64,000 bases of DNA from Pseudomonas batumici (lineage in GTDB: Bacteria; Pseudomonadota; Gammaproteobacteria; Pseudomonadales; Pseudomonadaceae): contig NZ_JXDG01000068.1 in the NCBI RefSeq assembly GCF_000820515.1, positions 124,001 through 188,000 of the forward strand. Reading direction: 5' to 3'. A program made the position numbers and the translations under genes. This document shows positions 48,753 to 58,099 of the stretch, in pieces; within the stretch, counting starts at the first letter, position 1, and every line of letters begins with the position of its first letter. The notes under the pieces were generated by a model. It ran no database searches, was not told the origin of the DNA, and saw only the letters and a list, made by a program, of their open reading frames with translations.

Positions 48753-49766
48753 CTATTTCTGCTCTCGTAGCAGTTGGGCGGCGCGGGCGGCAAAGTAGGT
48801 CAGGATGCCATCAGCCCCGGCCCTTTTGAAAGCGGTCAAGGATTCAAGGATGACGCCTTCGCCCAACCAGCCGTTCTGGATGGCCGCCATGTGCATGGCG
48901 TACTCACCGCTCACCTGATAGACAAAAGTCGGCACCTTGAATTCATTCTTGACCCGATAAAGGATGTCCAGATACGGCATGCCCGGCTTGACCATGACCA
49001 TGTCGGCGCCCTCGGCCAGGTCGGCGGCCACTTCATGCAGGGCTTCGTCGCCGTTGGCCGGGTCCATCTGGTAGGACGCCTTGTTCGCCTTGCCCAGGTT
49101 CAGGGCGGAGCCGACGGCGTCGCGGAAAGGCCCATAGTAGGCGCTGGCATACTTGGCCGAATAGGCCATGATCCGCACATTGACGTGATCGGCCAGCTCC
49201 AGGGCTTCGCGGATCGCCTGGATGCGTCCGTCCATCATATCCGACGGCGCAACCACCTGGGCGCCCGCCTCGGCATGGGACAGCGCCTGCTTGACCAGGG
49301 CATCGACGGTGATGTCGTTCTGGACGTAGCCGTGCTCGTCGAGGATGCCGTCCTGCCCATGGGTGGTGAACGGGTCCAGGGCGACGTCGGTAATCACCCC
49401 CAGCTCCGGGAAACGGGCGCGCAGGGCGCGGGTGGCACGCTGGGCAATACCTTCCGGGTTCCAGGCCTCGCTGGCGTCCAGCGACTTGAGCTCGGCAGGC
49501 GTCACCGGAAACAGCGCCAGCGCCGGAATCCCCAGCTCGACCCACTTCGCCGCTTCTTCGAGCAACAGGTCGATGGTCAGGCGCTCGACACCCGGCATCG
49601 ACGCCACGGCCTCGCGGCGATTTTCCCCATCCAGCACAAACACCGGCAGGATCAGATCATCGACGGTCAGAACGTTCTCACGCACCAGGCGGCGAGAGAA
49701 ATCATCACGGCGATTGCGACGCAGGCGGGTGGCAGGAAACAGGCGGTTGGCGGGGGTAAAGCTCAC
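48753..49766 (-). CDS. hemB: Delta-aminolevulinic acid dehydratase (porphobilinogen synthase)
   Basis: 337 residues from the GTG at 49766, chosen because AGGAGT lies six bases upstream and the protein then begins M-S-F-T-P-A-N-R-L-F-P. It joins two ALA molecules in heme synthesis. The Schiff-base lysines are K205 (Y-S-A-K-Y-A) and K260 (M-V-K-P-G-M-P-Y). The metal loop reads D-V-A-L-D-P-F-T-T-H-G, lacking the zinc cysteines, so it is the magnesium-type enzyme seen in Pseudomonas. The gene follows a small hairpin at the ribosome site. Confidence 0.97.
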   Translation of the reverse strand: MSFTPANRLFPATRLRRNRRDDFSRRLVRENVLTVDDLILPVFVLDGENRREAVASMPGVERLTIDLLLEEAAKWVELGIPALALFPVTPAELKSLDASEAWNPEGIAQRATRALRARFPELGVITDVALDPFTTHGQDGILDEHGYVQNDITVDALVKQALSHAEAGAQVVAPSDMMDGRIQAIREALELADHVNVRIMAYSAKYASAYYGPFRDAVGSALNLGKANKASYQMDPANGDEALHEVAADLAEGADMVMVKPGMPYLDILYRVKNEFKVPTFVYQVSGEYAMHMAAIQNGWLGEGVILESLTAFKRAGADGILTYFAARAAQLLREQK

Positions 49767-49779
49767 GGCAGACTCCTGA

Positions 49780-49795
49780 GCCCGCACAAGCGGGC
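49780..49795 (-). promoter_or_regulatory. Hairpin next to the hemB ribosome-binding site
   Basis: GCCCGC-TTGT-GCGGGC on the minus strand ends two bases before the AGGAGT of hemB. It could modulate ribosome access, though it may be incidental. Confidence 0.3.
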
Positions 49796-49973
49796 GAGCA
49801 TGGCAGTTATAGGCGGCCATTATGACGAAGGAATTACAGTTGTGCTTACTCCTGCGACCTGTCGCCGCAGTCGTGGTTCTTGTAGGAAATGTTAACGTCA
49901 AGACACATTTGGACACTTTCCTCTCCGTCCCCGAAGCGTTAGGCTGCGCGTTCATTTCGCCAGCATCCAGACA

Positions 49974-50576
49974 ATGCTCCAACAATTTCTGCAGGATTTC
50001 GGCTACTTCGCCCTGTTTCTCGGCACGTTTTTCGAAGGCGAGACCATTCTGGTCCTGGCCGGCTTCCTCGCGTTCCGCGGATACATGGACATCAACCTGG
50101 TGGTTATCGTGGCGTTCTTCGGCAGCTATGCCGGCGACCAGCTGTGGTATTTCCTGGGGCGCAGGCATGGCCGCAAACTGTTGGCCCGCAAGCCGCGCTG
50201 GCAATTGATGGGTGACCGGGCACTGGAGCATATCCGCCGCCATCCGGATATCTGGGTGCTGTCGTTCCGCTTCGTCTACGGCTTGCGCACGGTGATGCCG
50301 GTGGCGATCGGCCTGTCGGGCTATCCGCCGGGACGCTATCTGTTGCTCAACGGGATCGGCGCGGCGATCTGGGCGGCGGCCCTGGCCGCGGCCGCCTATC
50401 ACTTCGGGGCGATCCTCGAAGGCATGCTCGGCAGCGTGAAGAAATACGAGCTGTGGGTGCTCGGCGGCCTGCTGGTGGCCGGCCTGCTGCTCTGGAGCTG
50501 GCGCCGCATCAAGAGCGCACGGCTGGCCCGGGCCGAAGCCCGGCAGGCCGAGCCTACGAACCGGCCAGGCGAATGA
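49974..50576 (+). CDS. DedA family membrane protein
   Basis: 200 residues with four to five membrane helices. DedA/SNARE-associated signature: F-F-E-G-E-T-I-L-V-L-A-G-F-L-A near residue 20, G-D-Q-L-W-Y-F-L-G-R-R-H-G near 53, F-R-F-V-Y-G-L-R-T-V-M-P-V-A-I-G near 98 and a C-terminal W-S-W-R-R-I-K tail. The family is tied to lipid flipping and proton-dependent envelope homeostasis. No good ribosome site precedes the ATG. It overlaps the next gene on the other strand by 23 bases. Confidence 0.93.
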   Translation: MLQQFLQDFGYFALFLGTFFEGETILVLAGFLAFRGYMDINLVVIVAFFGSYAGDQLWYFLGRRHGRKLLARKPRWQLMGDRALEHIRRHPDIWVLSFRFVYGLRTVMPVAIGLSGYPPGRYLLLNGIGAAIWAAALAAAAYHFGAILEGMLGSVKKYELWVLGGLLVAGLLLWSWRRIKSARLARAEARQAEPTNRPGE

Positions 50577-51795
50577 CCCGCGGCTTGCAGCAGTAGTAAA
50601 GACCGATCACGCTCAACAGGCTGTAGCTGAACACACCGACCCAGCCCAGCGGGCTGGCCGGCCACAACCCGACCCACGGCGCCCACCAGACCAGCGGCAG
50701 GTTGCACGCCAGGCGGACGATCTCCAGGCGCAACGCCCAAGGGCGATTCTCCAGCGCCGCGCCGAGCACGAACAGGCCCAGCACCAGGGTCCCGCCCCCT
50801 AGCAGCAGCGCCGCCAAAGGCAAATGCTCGCCGAAGTTCATCAGATAACTGCCCAAGCCGACATAGACCGCGAATTGCAGCACCACGTAGATCTGCTGGC
50901 GTACCTCCAGGGGCACCTCGAACTTGCGGAACTGACCCAGGTCCGGCTTGTTCAGCGGGTATCTGGCCGCCACATCGGCCGGACGCCAGCCGGTGCGCAT
51001 GAACCAGATCCGCAGCTTGTCCCAGTAGCTTTCAGTGCGCCGGGCATCGGCCCATAACTGCGCATAGAACTGCAGGTTGGCCCACAGCGGGTTCCAGCTG
51101 GCCAGCGGCGTGGTCACGCCGAAGATCACCGGCTCGCGCTCGTCTTCCTCCTGGAAGGTGCCGAACAGCCGGTCCCAGAGGATGAACACCCCGCCGTAGT
51201 TGCGATCCATGTAGAGCGCGTTCTGCGCGTGGTGAGCCCGATGGTTGGACGGCGTGACGAAGAACCACTCGTACCAGCCCAGTTTCGGCACATGCCGGGT
51301 GTGGACCCAGAACTGATACAGCAGGTTCAGCGACGCCACGCTGATGAACACCACCAGCGGCACGCCCAGTACGGCCAGCGGCAAATAGAAGATCCAGCTC
51401 AACAGAAAGCCGGTGCTGGTCTGGCGCAGGGCCGTGCTGAGGTTGTAGTCCTCGCTCTGGTGATGCACCGAGTGGGCGGCCCAGAGGATGTTGCGTTCGT
51501 GCCCCATGCGGTGCAGCCAGTAGTAGCAGAGGTCATAGGCGACAAAGGCGAACACCCAGACCCAGGGCTTTTGCGCGGACAGCTCGAACAACGCCAGGTG
51601 CTGCAGCGCAAACGCGTAGGTGAGCAACCCGACACCCTTGGTGAGCAGCCCGGTGGTGGTCGACAGGACGCCCGTGCTCAAGCTGTTGATGGCGTCTGCG
51701 ACCCGATAGTTGCTCACGCCACGCCAGCGATCGGCCAGCAGCTCGATGACGATCAGTGCAAAGAAAAACGGTACCGCGTAAGGCACGAAGTCCAT
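50554..51795 (-). CDS. Sterol desaturase/fatty acid hydroxylase family membrane protein
   Basis: 413 residues, with hydrophobic segments at about 5-25, 55-75, 80-105 and in the last 80 residues. The di-iron histidine motifs are H-R-M-G-H (near 95), H-S-V-H-H (near 108), H-T-R-H-V (near 165) and H-R-A-H-H (near 184), the set expected for an integral membrane hydroxylase. The substrate is unknown; bacterial members act on lipids. The C-terminal membrane extension of about 150 residues is common to the long bacterial form. Convergent with the DedA gene. Confidence 0.9.
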   Translation of the reverse strand: MDFVPYAVPFFFALIVIELLADRWRGVSNYRVADAINSLSTGVLSTTTGLLTKGVGLLTYAFALQHLALFELSAQKPWVWVFAFVAYDLCYYWLHRMGHERNILWAAHSVHHQSEDYNLSTALRQTSTGFLLSWIFYLPLAVLGVPLVVFISVASLNLLYQFWVHTRHVPKLGWYEWFFVTPSNHRAHHAQNALYMDRNYGGVFILWDRLFGTFQEEDEREPVIFGVTTPLASWNPLWANLQFYAQLWADARRTESYWDKLRIWFMRTGWRPADVAARYPLNKPDLGQFRKFEVPLEVRQQIYVVLQFAVYVGLGSYLMNFGEHLPLAALLLGGGTLVLGLFVLGAALENRPWALRLEIVRLACNLPLVWWAPWVGLWPASPLGWVGVFSYSLLSVIGLYYCCKPRVIRLAGS

Positions 51796-51938
51796 GGGGC
51801 CAACCTTTCAGAGTCGATCCGCAGAGATTAGGGGCTGTCGCGGAAAAATCCGCTGACAATGAACGCCAAACCCGTAGACATTTAACGCCAGAAACAAGGG
51901 AACGTCGAACACGGCTCCAGTAGGTCAACGCGATCCCC

Positions 51939-52022
51939 TGTGGGAGCTGGCTTGCCGGCGATGAGACCCTTGAGCCTTGCGGTGCCCATCCGGACGCCAT
52001 CGCCAGCAAGCCGGCTCCCACG
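51939..52022. repeat. REPIN-type inverted repeat
   Basis: TGTGGGAGCTGGCTTGCCGG at 51939-51958 and its inverted, near-perfect copy (GCCAGCAAGCCGGCTCCCAC) just before 52022, separated by about 35 bases. It belongs to the second REP class of this genome, the GTGGGAGC type, also at 58881-58976. Confidence 0.85.
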
Positions 52023-52045
52023 GTACGGTGCTTCACTGCAAAATA

Positions 52046-53944
52046 TCAGGCCGCCTGGACCCGACGCTTTTCCGCCAACCGACTGCGACCGTACAGCACC
52101 CCGATCGCCAGCAATGCCAGCGCCTGGGCGCCCAGCGAATAGGCGTCGGCATGGATCCCCAGCCAGTCGAACTCAAAGAACGCCACCGGCCGCGTGCCGA
52201 AGATCCCGGCTTCCTGCAACGCCTTGACCCCGTGTCCGGCAAACACCACGGACAATGCGCACAGCAACCCGGCATTGATCCCGAAGAACAGCGCCAGCGG
52301 CAGCTTCGCCGAACCGCGCAGGATCACCCAGGCCAGCCCGATCAGCAGCACCAGCGCGGTGCCGGCACCGGCCAGCACGGCGTTGTGCCCCGCGGGCCCG
52401 GCCTGCAGCCAGAGGGTTTCATAGAACAGGACCACTTCGAACAATTCGCGGTACACCGAGAAGAACGCCAGCACCGCGAAACCGAAGCGCCCACCGCCAC
52501 TGACCAGGCTGCTCTTGATGTAGTCCTGCCAGGCCGCCGCGTGCCGCCGGTCATGCATCCAGACCCCGAGCCAGAGCACCATGACGCTGGCGAACAGCGC
52601 CGTGAAGCCCTCCAGCAATTCGCGCTGGGCACCGCTGACGTCGATCAGGTAAGCCGCGGCCGCCCAGGTCAGCAGCCCGGCGAACAGCGCCAGGCCCCAG
52701 CCGAGATGCACGCTGCGCACCGCCGACTGCTGGCCGGTATTGCGCAGGAAAGCCAGCACCGCCGCCAGGACCAGGATGGCTTCCAGACCTTCGCGGAGCA
52801 GGATCAACAAGCCGGAGATAAAGCTCAGCGACTGGCTCAGGCCATCATTGCCGAGCAAATCGGCCGATTCCTTGAGCTTGCCCTTGGCAACACCCAGGCG
52901 CTGCTCGACCTGCTCCATCGGCAAGCCGTCCTGCAACGCTTGTCGATAGGCCATCAGCGACTTTTCGGTGTCCTTGCGCACCGTGGCATTGACGTTGTCC
53001 AGGGAGCTTTCCACCAGCTCGAAGCCTTCCAGGTAGGCCGCGACGGAAAGGTCGTAGGCTTGCTCACGATCGCCGGCACGGTAGGCCGCCAGGCTCTTGT
53101 CCAGGGTTGTCGCGGTGTAGTCGAGCAATTGCCCCGGACCGCGCTTGACCTGCGGCGGCTGGGCCCGCTGGGCACGGAAGGTGGCGGCGGCGGCCGGCCC
53201 CTCGGCGGCCTGTACTTCAGCCGGCGTCGAGCGGGCCAGGTCGGCCAGGTTGTAGGTCTTGCCGCCGTCACCCGCGATCGGGGCGGCACTGAAACCGCTG
53301 ATGTAGGTCGCCAGGTCCCAGCGTTGACGTTCATCCAACTGGTCGGCAAAGGCCGGCATGTCGGTGCCTTCGACCCCCAGGCCGAGGGTGGTGTAGATCG
53401 CGTAGAGGCTCAGCCGATCCAGCCGCGCGGCATCGCGCAGGTTGGCCGGCGGCGGCGTCAGGCCGACACCGGCCGGACCGTCGCCGGCCCCCGCCGCGCC
53501 GTGGCACACCGAACAATGTTGGGCGTAGAGCGGCGCGCCACGTGTCGGATCCGGCGTAATGATCGGCGCCTGGCTGACCTCATAGGCCAGCGCCAGCTTC
53601 GCCCCCAGTTGCCGGGCCTGACGGGCCACCTCTTCGCCTTCTTCCCGGGCGCTCACCGCCGCCTGCAAACGCTCGATGCCCTGCACCAGCTCAGCCTGCT
53701 CCGGCTTGGCCGGCAATGCGCTAACCAGCCCTTGCAGGACCTTGATGAATTCCAGTTGCTCGCGGTACTCGGAATCGTCGACCACCTGTCCCGCTTGCAC
53801 CGTAGGCGGGTAATCCGCGCCGATGTAGTCCAGCAGGTGCAGGGCCTTGGGCGCGCCCTCCACCGTTTCGGCCAGCAGGTTGAGACTGCAGAGAGCGAAC
53901 AGCGGCAGCATCAGCCACGCCAGGAAACGAGAGGGAACCGTCAT
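52046..53944 (-). CDS. Cytochrome c-FTR1 family iron permease
   Basis: 632 residues from the ATG at 53944 (MTVPSRFLAWLML, signal peptide ending L-L-A-E); the longer frame upstream lacks a ribosome site. The periplasmic half has a c-type heme site C-S-V-C-H near residue 150 in a cytochrome c domain, then a helical linker domain. The C-terminal half (about 365-630) has seven membrane helices with the FTR1 iron-channel motifs R-E-G-L-E-A-I-L and R-E-L-F-E-V-V-L-F-Y-E. This fused form probably oxidises or delivers Fe for uptake. There is no separate EfeO/EfeB gene. Confidence 0.92.
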   Translation of the reverse strand: MTVPSRFLAWLMLPLFALCSLNLLAETVEGAPKALHLLDYIGADYPPTVQAGQVVDDSEYREQLEFIKVLQGLVSALPAKPEQAELVQGIERLQAAVSAREEGEEVARQARQLGAKLALAYEVSQAPIITPDPTRGAPLYAQHCSVCHGAAGAGDGPAGVGLTPPPANLRDAARLDRLSLYAIYTTLGLGVEGTDMPAFADQLDERQRWDLATYISGFSAAPIAGDGGKTYNLADLARSTPAEVQAAEGPAAAATFRAQRAQPPQVKRGPGQLLDYTATTLDKSLAAYRAGDREQAYDLSVAAYLEGFELVESSLDNVNATVRKDTEKSLMAYRQALQDGLPMEQVEQRLGVAKGKLKESADLLGNDGLSQSLSFISGLLILLREGLEAILVLAAVLAFLRNTGQQSAVRSVHLGWGLALFAGLLTWAAAAYLIDVSGAQRELLEGFTALFASVMVLWLGVWMHDRRHAAAWQDYIKSSLVSGGGRFGFAVLAFFSVYRELFEVVLFYETLWLQAGPAGHNAVLAGAGTALVLLIGLAWVILRGSAKLPLALFFGINAGLLCALSVVFAGHGVKALQEAGIFGTRPVAFFEFDWLGIHADAYSLGAQALALLAIGVLYGRSRLAEKRRVQAA

Positions 53945-53955
53945 GAAAAAACCTG

Positions 53956-53979
53956 AATGTAAATGCGAAGTAATACATT
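53956..53979. promoter_or_regulatory. Inverted repeat upstream of the iron permease
   Basis: AATGTA and TACATT face each other across 12 bases in the promoter gap, about 12 bases before the start codon. It is not a good Fur box; a role in iron control is only a possibility. Confidence 0.2.
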
Positions 53980-54147
53980 GTTCCCTCTCAATGCGTTTCA
54001 CTCAACCCTGATCGCCCCGAATCCTCAATGTTTTGCTCTGGATCATGTCGCGTGATGGCCATGAGAACGCCACCATGACCACGGTTTTGTGCATAATCCC
54101 CGCGCTCGAGTCCCACTGCCGTCAGCCAAGGAAAGGAACGACACGCC

Positions 54148-55494
54148 ATGCCCTCCCGCCGCTTACTCATGCTGCTCTCCTGTGCACTGCTGTTGAGCGC
54201 TTGCGGGCTGCTTCACAACTACGACCGGGAACTCCAGGCCACCAACGAGCAGCTGATCTCGGGCAACGTCGATGGCGCGCTGCAGTTGCTGGAGCAACAC
54301 AACCCCTGGGAGGACAAAGACCTGCTCTATTACCTGGAAAAAGGTGAGCTGCTGCGGGTCAAGGGCGATCTCTCCCGCAGCCAGGACACCTGGCGCGCGG
54401 CGGACCAACAGGTGTCCCGGTACGAAGAAGGGACGCAGGTCGTCGCCACCCTGAAGGACCTGGGGCTCGACCAGATCCTCGGCATCGGACTTATCGGCGA
54501 CAAGTTGCATCGCTACGAGGGCTATGACTACGAAAAGGTCATGCTGACCACGCAAATGGCCCTCAACCAGTTGGCCCGGAACGACTTCGATGGCGCCCGC
54601 GTCGATATCAAGAAAAGCCATGAACGCGAAGCGCTCATCGCCACCCGGCGCGACAAGCAATACCTCGCGGTCGAAGACGCAGCCAAGGCCAAAGGCATCA
54701 AGCTGCACTACAAGGACTTGCAGGGTTACCCGGTGACGACCCTCGACTCGCCACAGGTCATTGCCCTGAAAAACGGCTACCAGAGTGCGTTCAGCCACTA
54801 CCTGGCCGGCTTCGTTTATGAAGCCCTGGGCGAACGCGACCTCGCCGCGCCGGGTTACCGCCAGGCCATCGAGCTGCGGCCCAATACGCCGCTGCTGGAA
54901 AAAGCCCTGTCCAACCTGGGCAAACCCGCCGACACCTCCCCTGACAGCGATGTGCTGATCATCGTCCAGACCGGGCTGGCCCCGGCACTCATTTCGCTGC
55001 GCGTGCCCATCCAGGTGAAAACAGAGGACGGGCAGGTGATCACCGTGAACCAGCCTTTTCCGGTGCTGGTAGCCGACAAGTCGACAACGCCCCTCAAGCA
55101 GATCGGCGTGGATGGCAAACAGCAGTCGCTGACCCTGCTCAACAGTACGACCGACATGTCATTGCGCACCCTGCACGACGACATGCCGGCGATCATCAAC
55201 TTCGCCCTTTCGAGCGTGCGCTTCAATGCCGAACTGCAGGCCCAGGAGAACAAACGCAAGCCGGCCAAGGCTTCGTCGGTTTACCAGGGCTTCATCGGCG
55301 ACTCCGACACCCGCACCTGGCGCACCCTGCCGGACAACACCCTGGTCGCCCGCCTGCGCCTCAAGCCCGGCGCACATAAATTATTGCTGTCGAATCTGCG
55401 AGGCGCGGTACCGGTGAGCGTCAACGTCGAGCATCCCTTCCAGGTGATCAGCCTGCGGGTCATCGGCAACCGGATGTTCCTCCTGCCTGGATGA
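54148..55494 (+). CDS. COG3014-type lipoprotein
   Basis: 448 residues with a lipobox (L-L-L-S-A-C-G, lipid cysteine near residue 20), then a helical TPR-like N-terminal half (N-x-Q-L-I-S-G-N-V-D-G-A-L-Q-L-L-E; R-Y-E-G-Y-D-Y-E-K-V-M-L-T-T near 125) and a beta-rich C-terminal half. It is strongly similar to the next gene's product along its whole length, so the two are tandem paralogues. It opens a cluster with YcfL and LpoB, whose known relatives activate peptidoglycan synthases. Function unknown, but an outer-membrane-anchored envelope role is likely. Confidence 0.85.
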   Translation: MPSRRLLMLLSCALLLSACGLLHNYDRELQATNEQLISGNVDGALQLLEQHNPWEDKDLLYYLEKGELLRVKGDLSRSQDTWRAADQQVSRYEEGTQVVATLKDLGLDQILGIGLIGDKLHRYEGYDYEKVMLTTQMALNQLARNDFDGARVDIKKSHEREALIATRRDKQYLAVEDAAKAKGIKLHYKDLQGYPVTTLDSPQVIALKNGYQSAFSHYLAGFVYEALGERDLAAPGYRQAIELRPNTPLLEKALSNLGKPADTSPDSDVLIIVQTGLAPALISLRVPIQVKTEDGQVITVNQPFPVLVADKSTTPLKQIGVDGKQQSLTLLNSTTDMSLRTLHDDMPAIINFALSSVRFNAELQAQENKRKPAKASSVYQGFIGDSDTRTWRTLPDNTLVARLRLKPGAHKLLLSNLRGAVPVSVNVEHPFQVISLRVIGNRMFLLPG

Positions 55495-55673
55495 CGCTAA
55501 AAAGCCATTACATAGCCAATGGCCATGGCTATAATGCCCTGCCTTCGTTATCGCGATATGGCATTAAAGCTCCTCGTTTCATGAGGGATTGGCAGGGTAG
55601 CCGCTTTCCCTCTCAATGGGTCCATCTCAGCCTGACTCGCATCCCCGGCTGATTTTTCATCAGGGAAGATCCC

Positions 55674-57071
55674 ATGGCATCCCGTGCCCTCCTCTCGTTC
55701 GCCCTTGGCGCCACGACCTTGCTGTCCGGCTGCTCGATGATGCGCAGCTACGACACCGAACTGGCGCAAACCAACCAGCAACTGGCCTCGGGCAATGTCG
55801 ATGCGGCGCTGACCCTGCTGGAAAAGAACAACACCGATCCCGACAAGGACCTGCTGTATTTCTTCGAAAAAGGCGAATTGCTGCGCGCCAAGGGCGACCT
55901 GGCCGGCAGCCAGAAAGCCTGGGGCAGCGCCGACCAGATGGTTGGCCAGTGGGAAGACGCGGTCAAACTGGACAGCGCCAAATACCTCGCCCAGTTCGGC
56001 AGTTTCCTGGTCAACGACAAGGTCCGTCGCTACGAAGGCTATGACTACGAAAAGGTCATGCTGACCACCCAGATGGCGCTGAACCAGCTGGCCCTGAATG
56101 ATTTCGACGGCGCGCGCATCGCCATCAAGAAAACCCATGAGCGCGAAGCGGTGATCGCCGACCTGCGCGACAAGCAATACCTCAAGAGTGAAACCGAGGC
56201 CGGCCAGCAGGGCATCAAGACCCAGTACAAGGACCTCAAGGGCTATCCGGTCGCCAGCCTCGACGCCCCGGAAGTGGTCGGCCTGAAGAACAGCTACCAG
56301 AGTGCGTTCAGCCACTACCTGGCCGGGTTCATCTACGAAGCCCTCGGCGAAAAGGACCTCGCGGCGCCCGGCTATCGCCAGGCCGTCGAACTGCGCCCGA
56401 ACACCCCGCTGCTGGAGCAGGCGCTGGTCAATCTCGACAAGCCCGCCGGCAAGGATGACGACAGCGATATCCTGATCGTCGTGCAGAGCGGCCTGGCGCC
56501 GTCCCGGGCCTCCATCAGCATCCCGCTGCCCTTGCCGATCGACCATAATCTCGTCATCACCCCGCTGTCGTTCCCGGTCATCCAGGCCGACACCTCGACG
56601 GCGCCCTTCGCCCAGATCGGCGTGGACGGCCAGCCGCAGAACCTCACCGCGCTCAACAGCACCACCGCCATGTCCCGCCGCGCCCTGCGCGACGACATGC
56701 CCGGGATCATCCTGCGCACCAGCGTGCGGGCCATCAGCCGCGGCGCCGCACAGGCGAAGCTGAACAAGACCAATCCCCTGGCCGGACTGGCCGTGGGCAT
56801 CACCTCCGCCGTCCTCGAAGGCGCCGACACCCGTACCTGGCGGACCCTGCCGGACACCACCCAGGTGGTGCGGCTGCGGCTGAAAAAGGGTGAACACCAG
56901 GTCACCCTGCCCAACGCCCTCGGCGGTTCGCACGTCGCGTTCACGGTCGACCGGCGCTACCAGGTCATCAGCCTGCGCGCCGTCGGCAACCAGGTGTTCA
57001 CCAGCGGCGTGGCCACTCACCGGCTGGCGGATGCCGGACCGACCACCGTCGCCAGCCTCAAACAACCTTGA
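55674..57071 (+). CDS. COG3014-type lipoprotein (paralogue)
   Basis: 465 residues with lipobox L-L-S-G-C-S (cysteine near residue 22). The same domain plan and many identical segments as the preceding gene: R-Y-E-G-Y-D-Y-E-K-V-M-L-T-T-Q-M-A-L-N-Q-L-A, Q-S-A-F-S-H-Y-L-A-G-F, D-T-R-T-W-R-T-L-P-D. It has an additional 20-residue insert (I-S-R-G-A-A-Q-A) and a longer C terminus. Located 180 bases after its twin; the YcfL gene follows after 17 bases. Confidence 0.85.
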   Translation: MASRALLSFALGATTLLSGCSMMRSYDTELAQTNQQLASGNVDAALTLLEKNNTDPDKDLLYFFEKGELLRAKGDLAGSQKAWGSADQMVGQWEDAVKLDSAKYLAQFGSFLVNDKVRRYEGYDYEKVMLTTQMALNQLALNDFDGARIAIKKTHEREAVIADLRDKQYLKSETEAGQQGIKTQYKDLKGYPVASLDAPEVVGLKNSYQSAFSHYLAGFIYEALGEKDLAAPGYRQAVELRPNTPLLEQALVNLDKPAGKDDDSDILIVVQSGLAPSRASISIPLPLPIDHNLVITPLSFPVIQADTSTAPFAQIGVDGQPQNLTALNSTTAMSRRALRDDMPGIILRTSVRAISRGAAQAKLNKTNPLAGLAVGITSAVLEGADTRTWRTLPDTTQVVRLRLKKGEHQVTLPNALGGSHVAFTVDRRYQVISLRAVGNQVFTSGVATHRLADAGPTTVASLKQP

Positions 57072-57088
57072 AGAACGGAGTCTCGTGC

Positions 57089-57463
57089 ATGCGTTTCAAA
57101 CTGACTGCTGCCGTCGCCCTGGCCCTGCTGGCCGGCTGTGCCACCCCGCCGCCACCACCGGCCCCCGGTAGCGCGGCGAGCAAGATCGTCGCCATGGGCG
57201 AAATGGAGAACATCGAAGTGGGCGCCATTCGTGTCGCCCGGGAAAACGGCTTCCTGACCGTCAAGGTGCAGCTGAGCAACACCCGCACCAAGAACAAGAT
57301 GATGTATTACCGCTTTGCCTGGCTGGGCAACGACGGGTTCCCGGTGGCCGACGATGAAACCTGGAAGACCCTGAACCTGTATGGCGCCCAGAGCACCTTC
57401 CTGCCGGCCATTGCGCCGACGCCCAAGGCCACCGATTTCCGTCTAGAAGTCAAAACCCCCTGA
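57089..57463 (+). CDS. YcfL-like lipoprotein
   Basis: 124 residues, lipobox L-L-A-G-C-A (cysteine near residue 17), followed by a proline-rich stretch (P-P-P-P-P-A-P-G) and a beta-sandwich (V-Q-L-S-N-T-R-T-K-N-K-M-M-Y-Y-R-F-A-W-L-G). This is the YcfL type, which in E. coli lies directly upstream of lpoB, as it does here. It is likely an outer-membrane or periplasmic helper of the peptidoglycan machinery, though no activity is known. Confidence 0.82.
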   Translation: MRFKLTAAVALALLAGCATPPPPPAPGSAASKIVAMGEMENIEVGAIRVARENGFLTVKVQLSNTRTKNKMMYYRFAWLGNDGFPVADDETWKTLNLYGAQSTFLPAIAPTPKATDFRLEVKTP

Positions 57464-57505
57464 GTCGACGCCGCCCTCTCGCGTCCTTTTGAAGAGAACA
57501 CAGCC

Positions 57506-58096
57506 ATGTTTGCACGCCTGTCCCTCCTTGCCGTCGTCGCCCTGCTGGCCAGCGGCTGCGCCAACAACACCTCGCCCGTGCTGGGCGGGAAGAACATCAG
57601 CTACGGCGATACCAAGGCCGTGGAACTGGTGACCAACGAGTTCGGTTCCACCGACCTGCAGATGATCGCCGAGTCCATGACCCGCTCCCTGGCCCAGTCC
57701 GGCGTCCTGCAAGGCCGTCCGGTGGTGCAGGTCTACGACGTGAAGAACAAGACCAGCGAGTACATCGATACCCGCGAGATCACCACCTCGATCAAGACCC
57801 AGCTGATGAAGAGCGGCACCGCCCGTTTCGCCAGCGACAACACCGACATGCAAAGCCAGGTCGATCAGTTGAAGCTGCAGAACCAGAGCGGACTGTACAA
57901 GAAAAGCACCGTCAGCAAGACCGGCAACATGATCGCCGCCAAGTACCGCCTGGAAGGTTCGATCAGCTCGATCGTCAAGCGCAGCAGCGACTACAAGGAC
58001 GTGTTCTACAAGTTCAGCCTGCAGCTGATCGACGTCGAAAGCGGCGTGGCCGATTGGATGGACGAAAAAGAGATCCGCAAAACCACGGAGCGTTGA
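57506..58096 (+). CDS. lpoB: Penicillin-binding protein activator LpoB-like lipoprotein
   Basis: 196 residues with lipobox L-A-S-G-C-A (cysteine near residue 18) and the LpoB globular fold: L-M-I-A-E-S-M-T-R-S-L near 52, V-V-Q-V-Y-D-V-K-N-K-T near 72, I-T-T-S-I-K-T-Q-L-M near 92 and the D-V-F-Y-K-F-S-L-Q-L strand near 172. In E. coli LpoB activates PBP1b from the outer membrane. P. aeruginosa is known to use a different activator (LpoP), so this lpoB-like locus may be a second or specialised activator here. Downstream of ycfL and upstream of another LpoB-like gene. Confidence 0.82.
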   Translation: MFARLSLLAVVALLASGCANNTSPVLGGKNISYGDTKAVELVTNEFGSTDLQMIAESMTRSLAQSGVLQGRPVVQVYDVKNKTSEYIDTREITTSIKTQLMKSGTARFASDNTDMQSQVDQLKLQNQSGLYKKSTVSKTGNMIAAKYRLEGSISSIVKRSSDYKDVFYKFSLQLIDVESGVADWMDEKEIRKTTER

Positions 58097-58099
58097 ACA

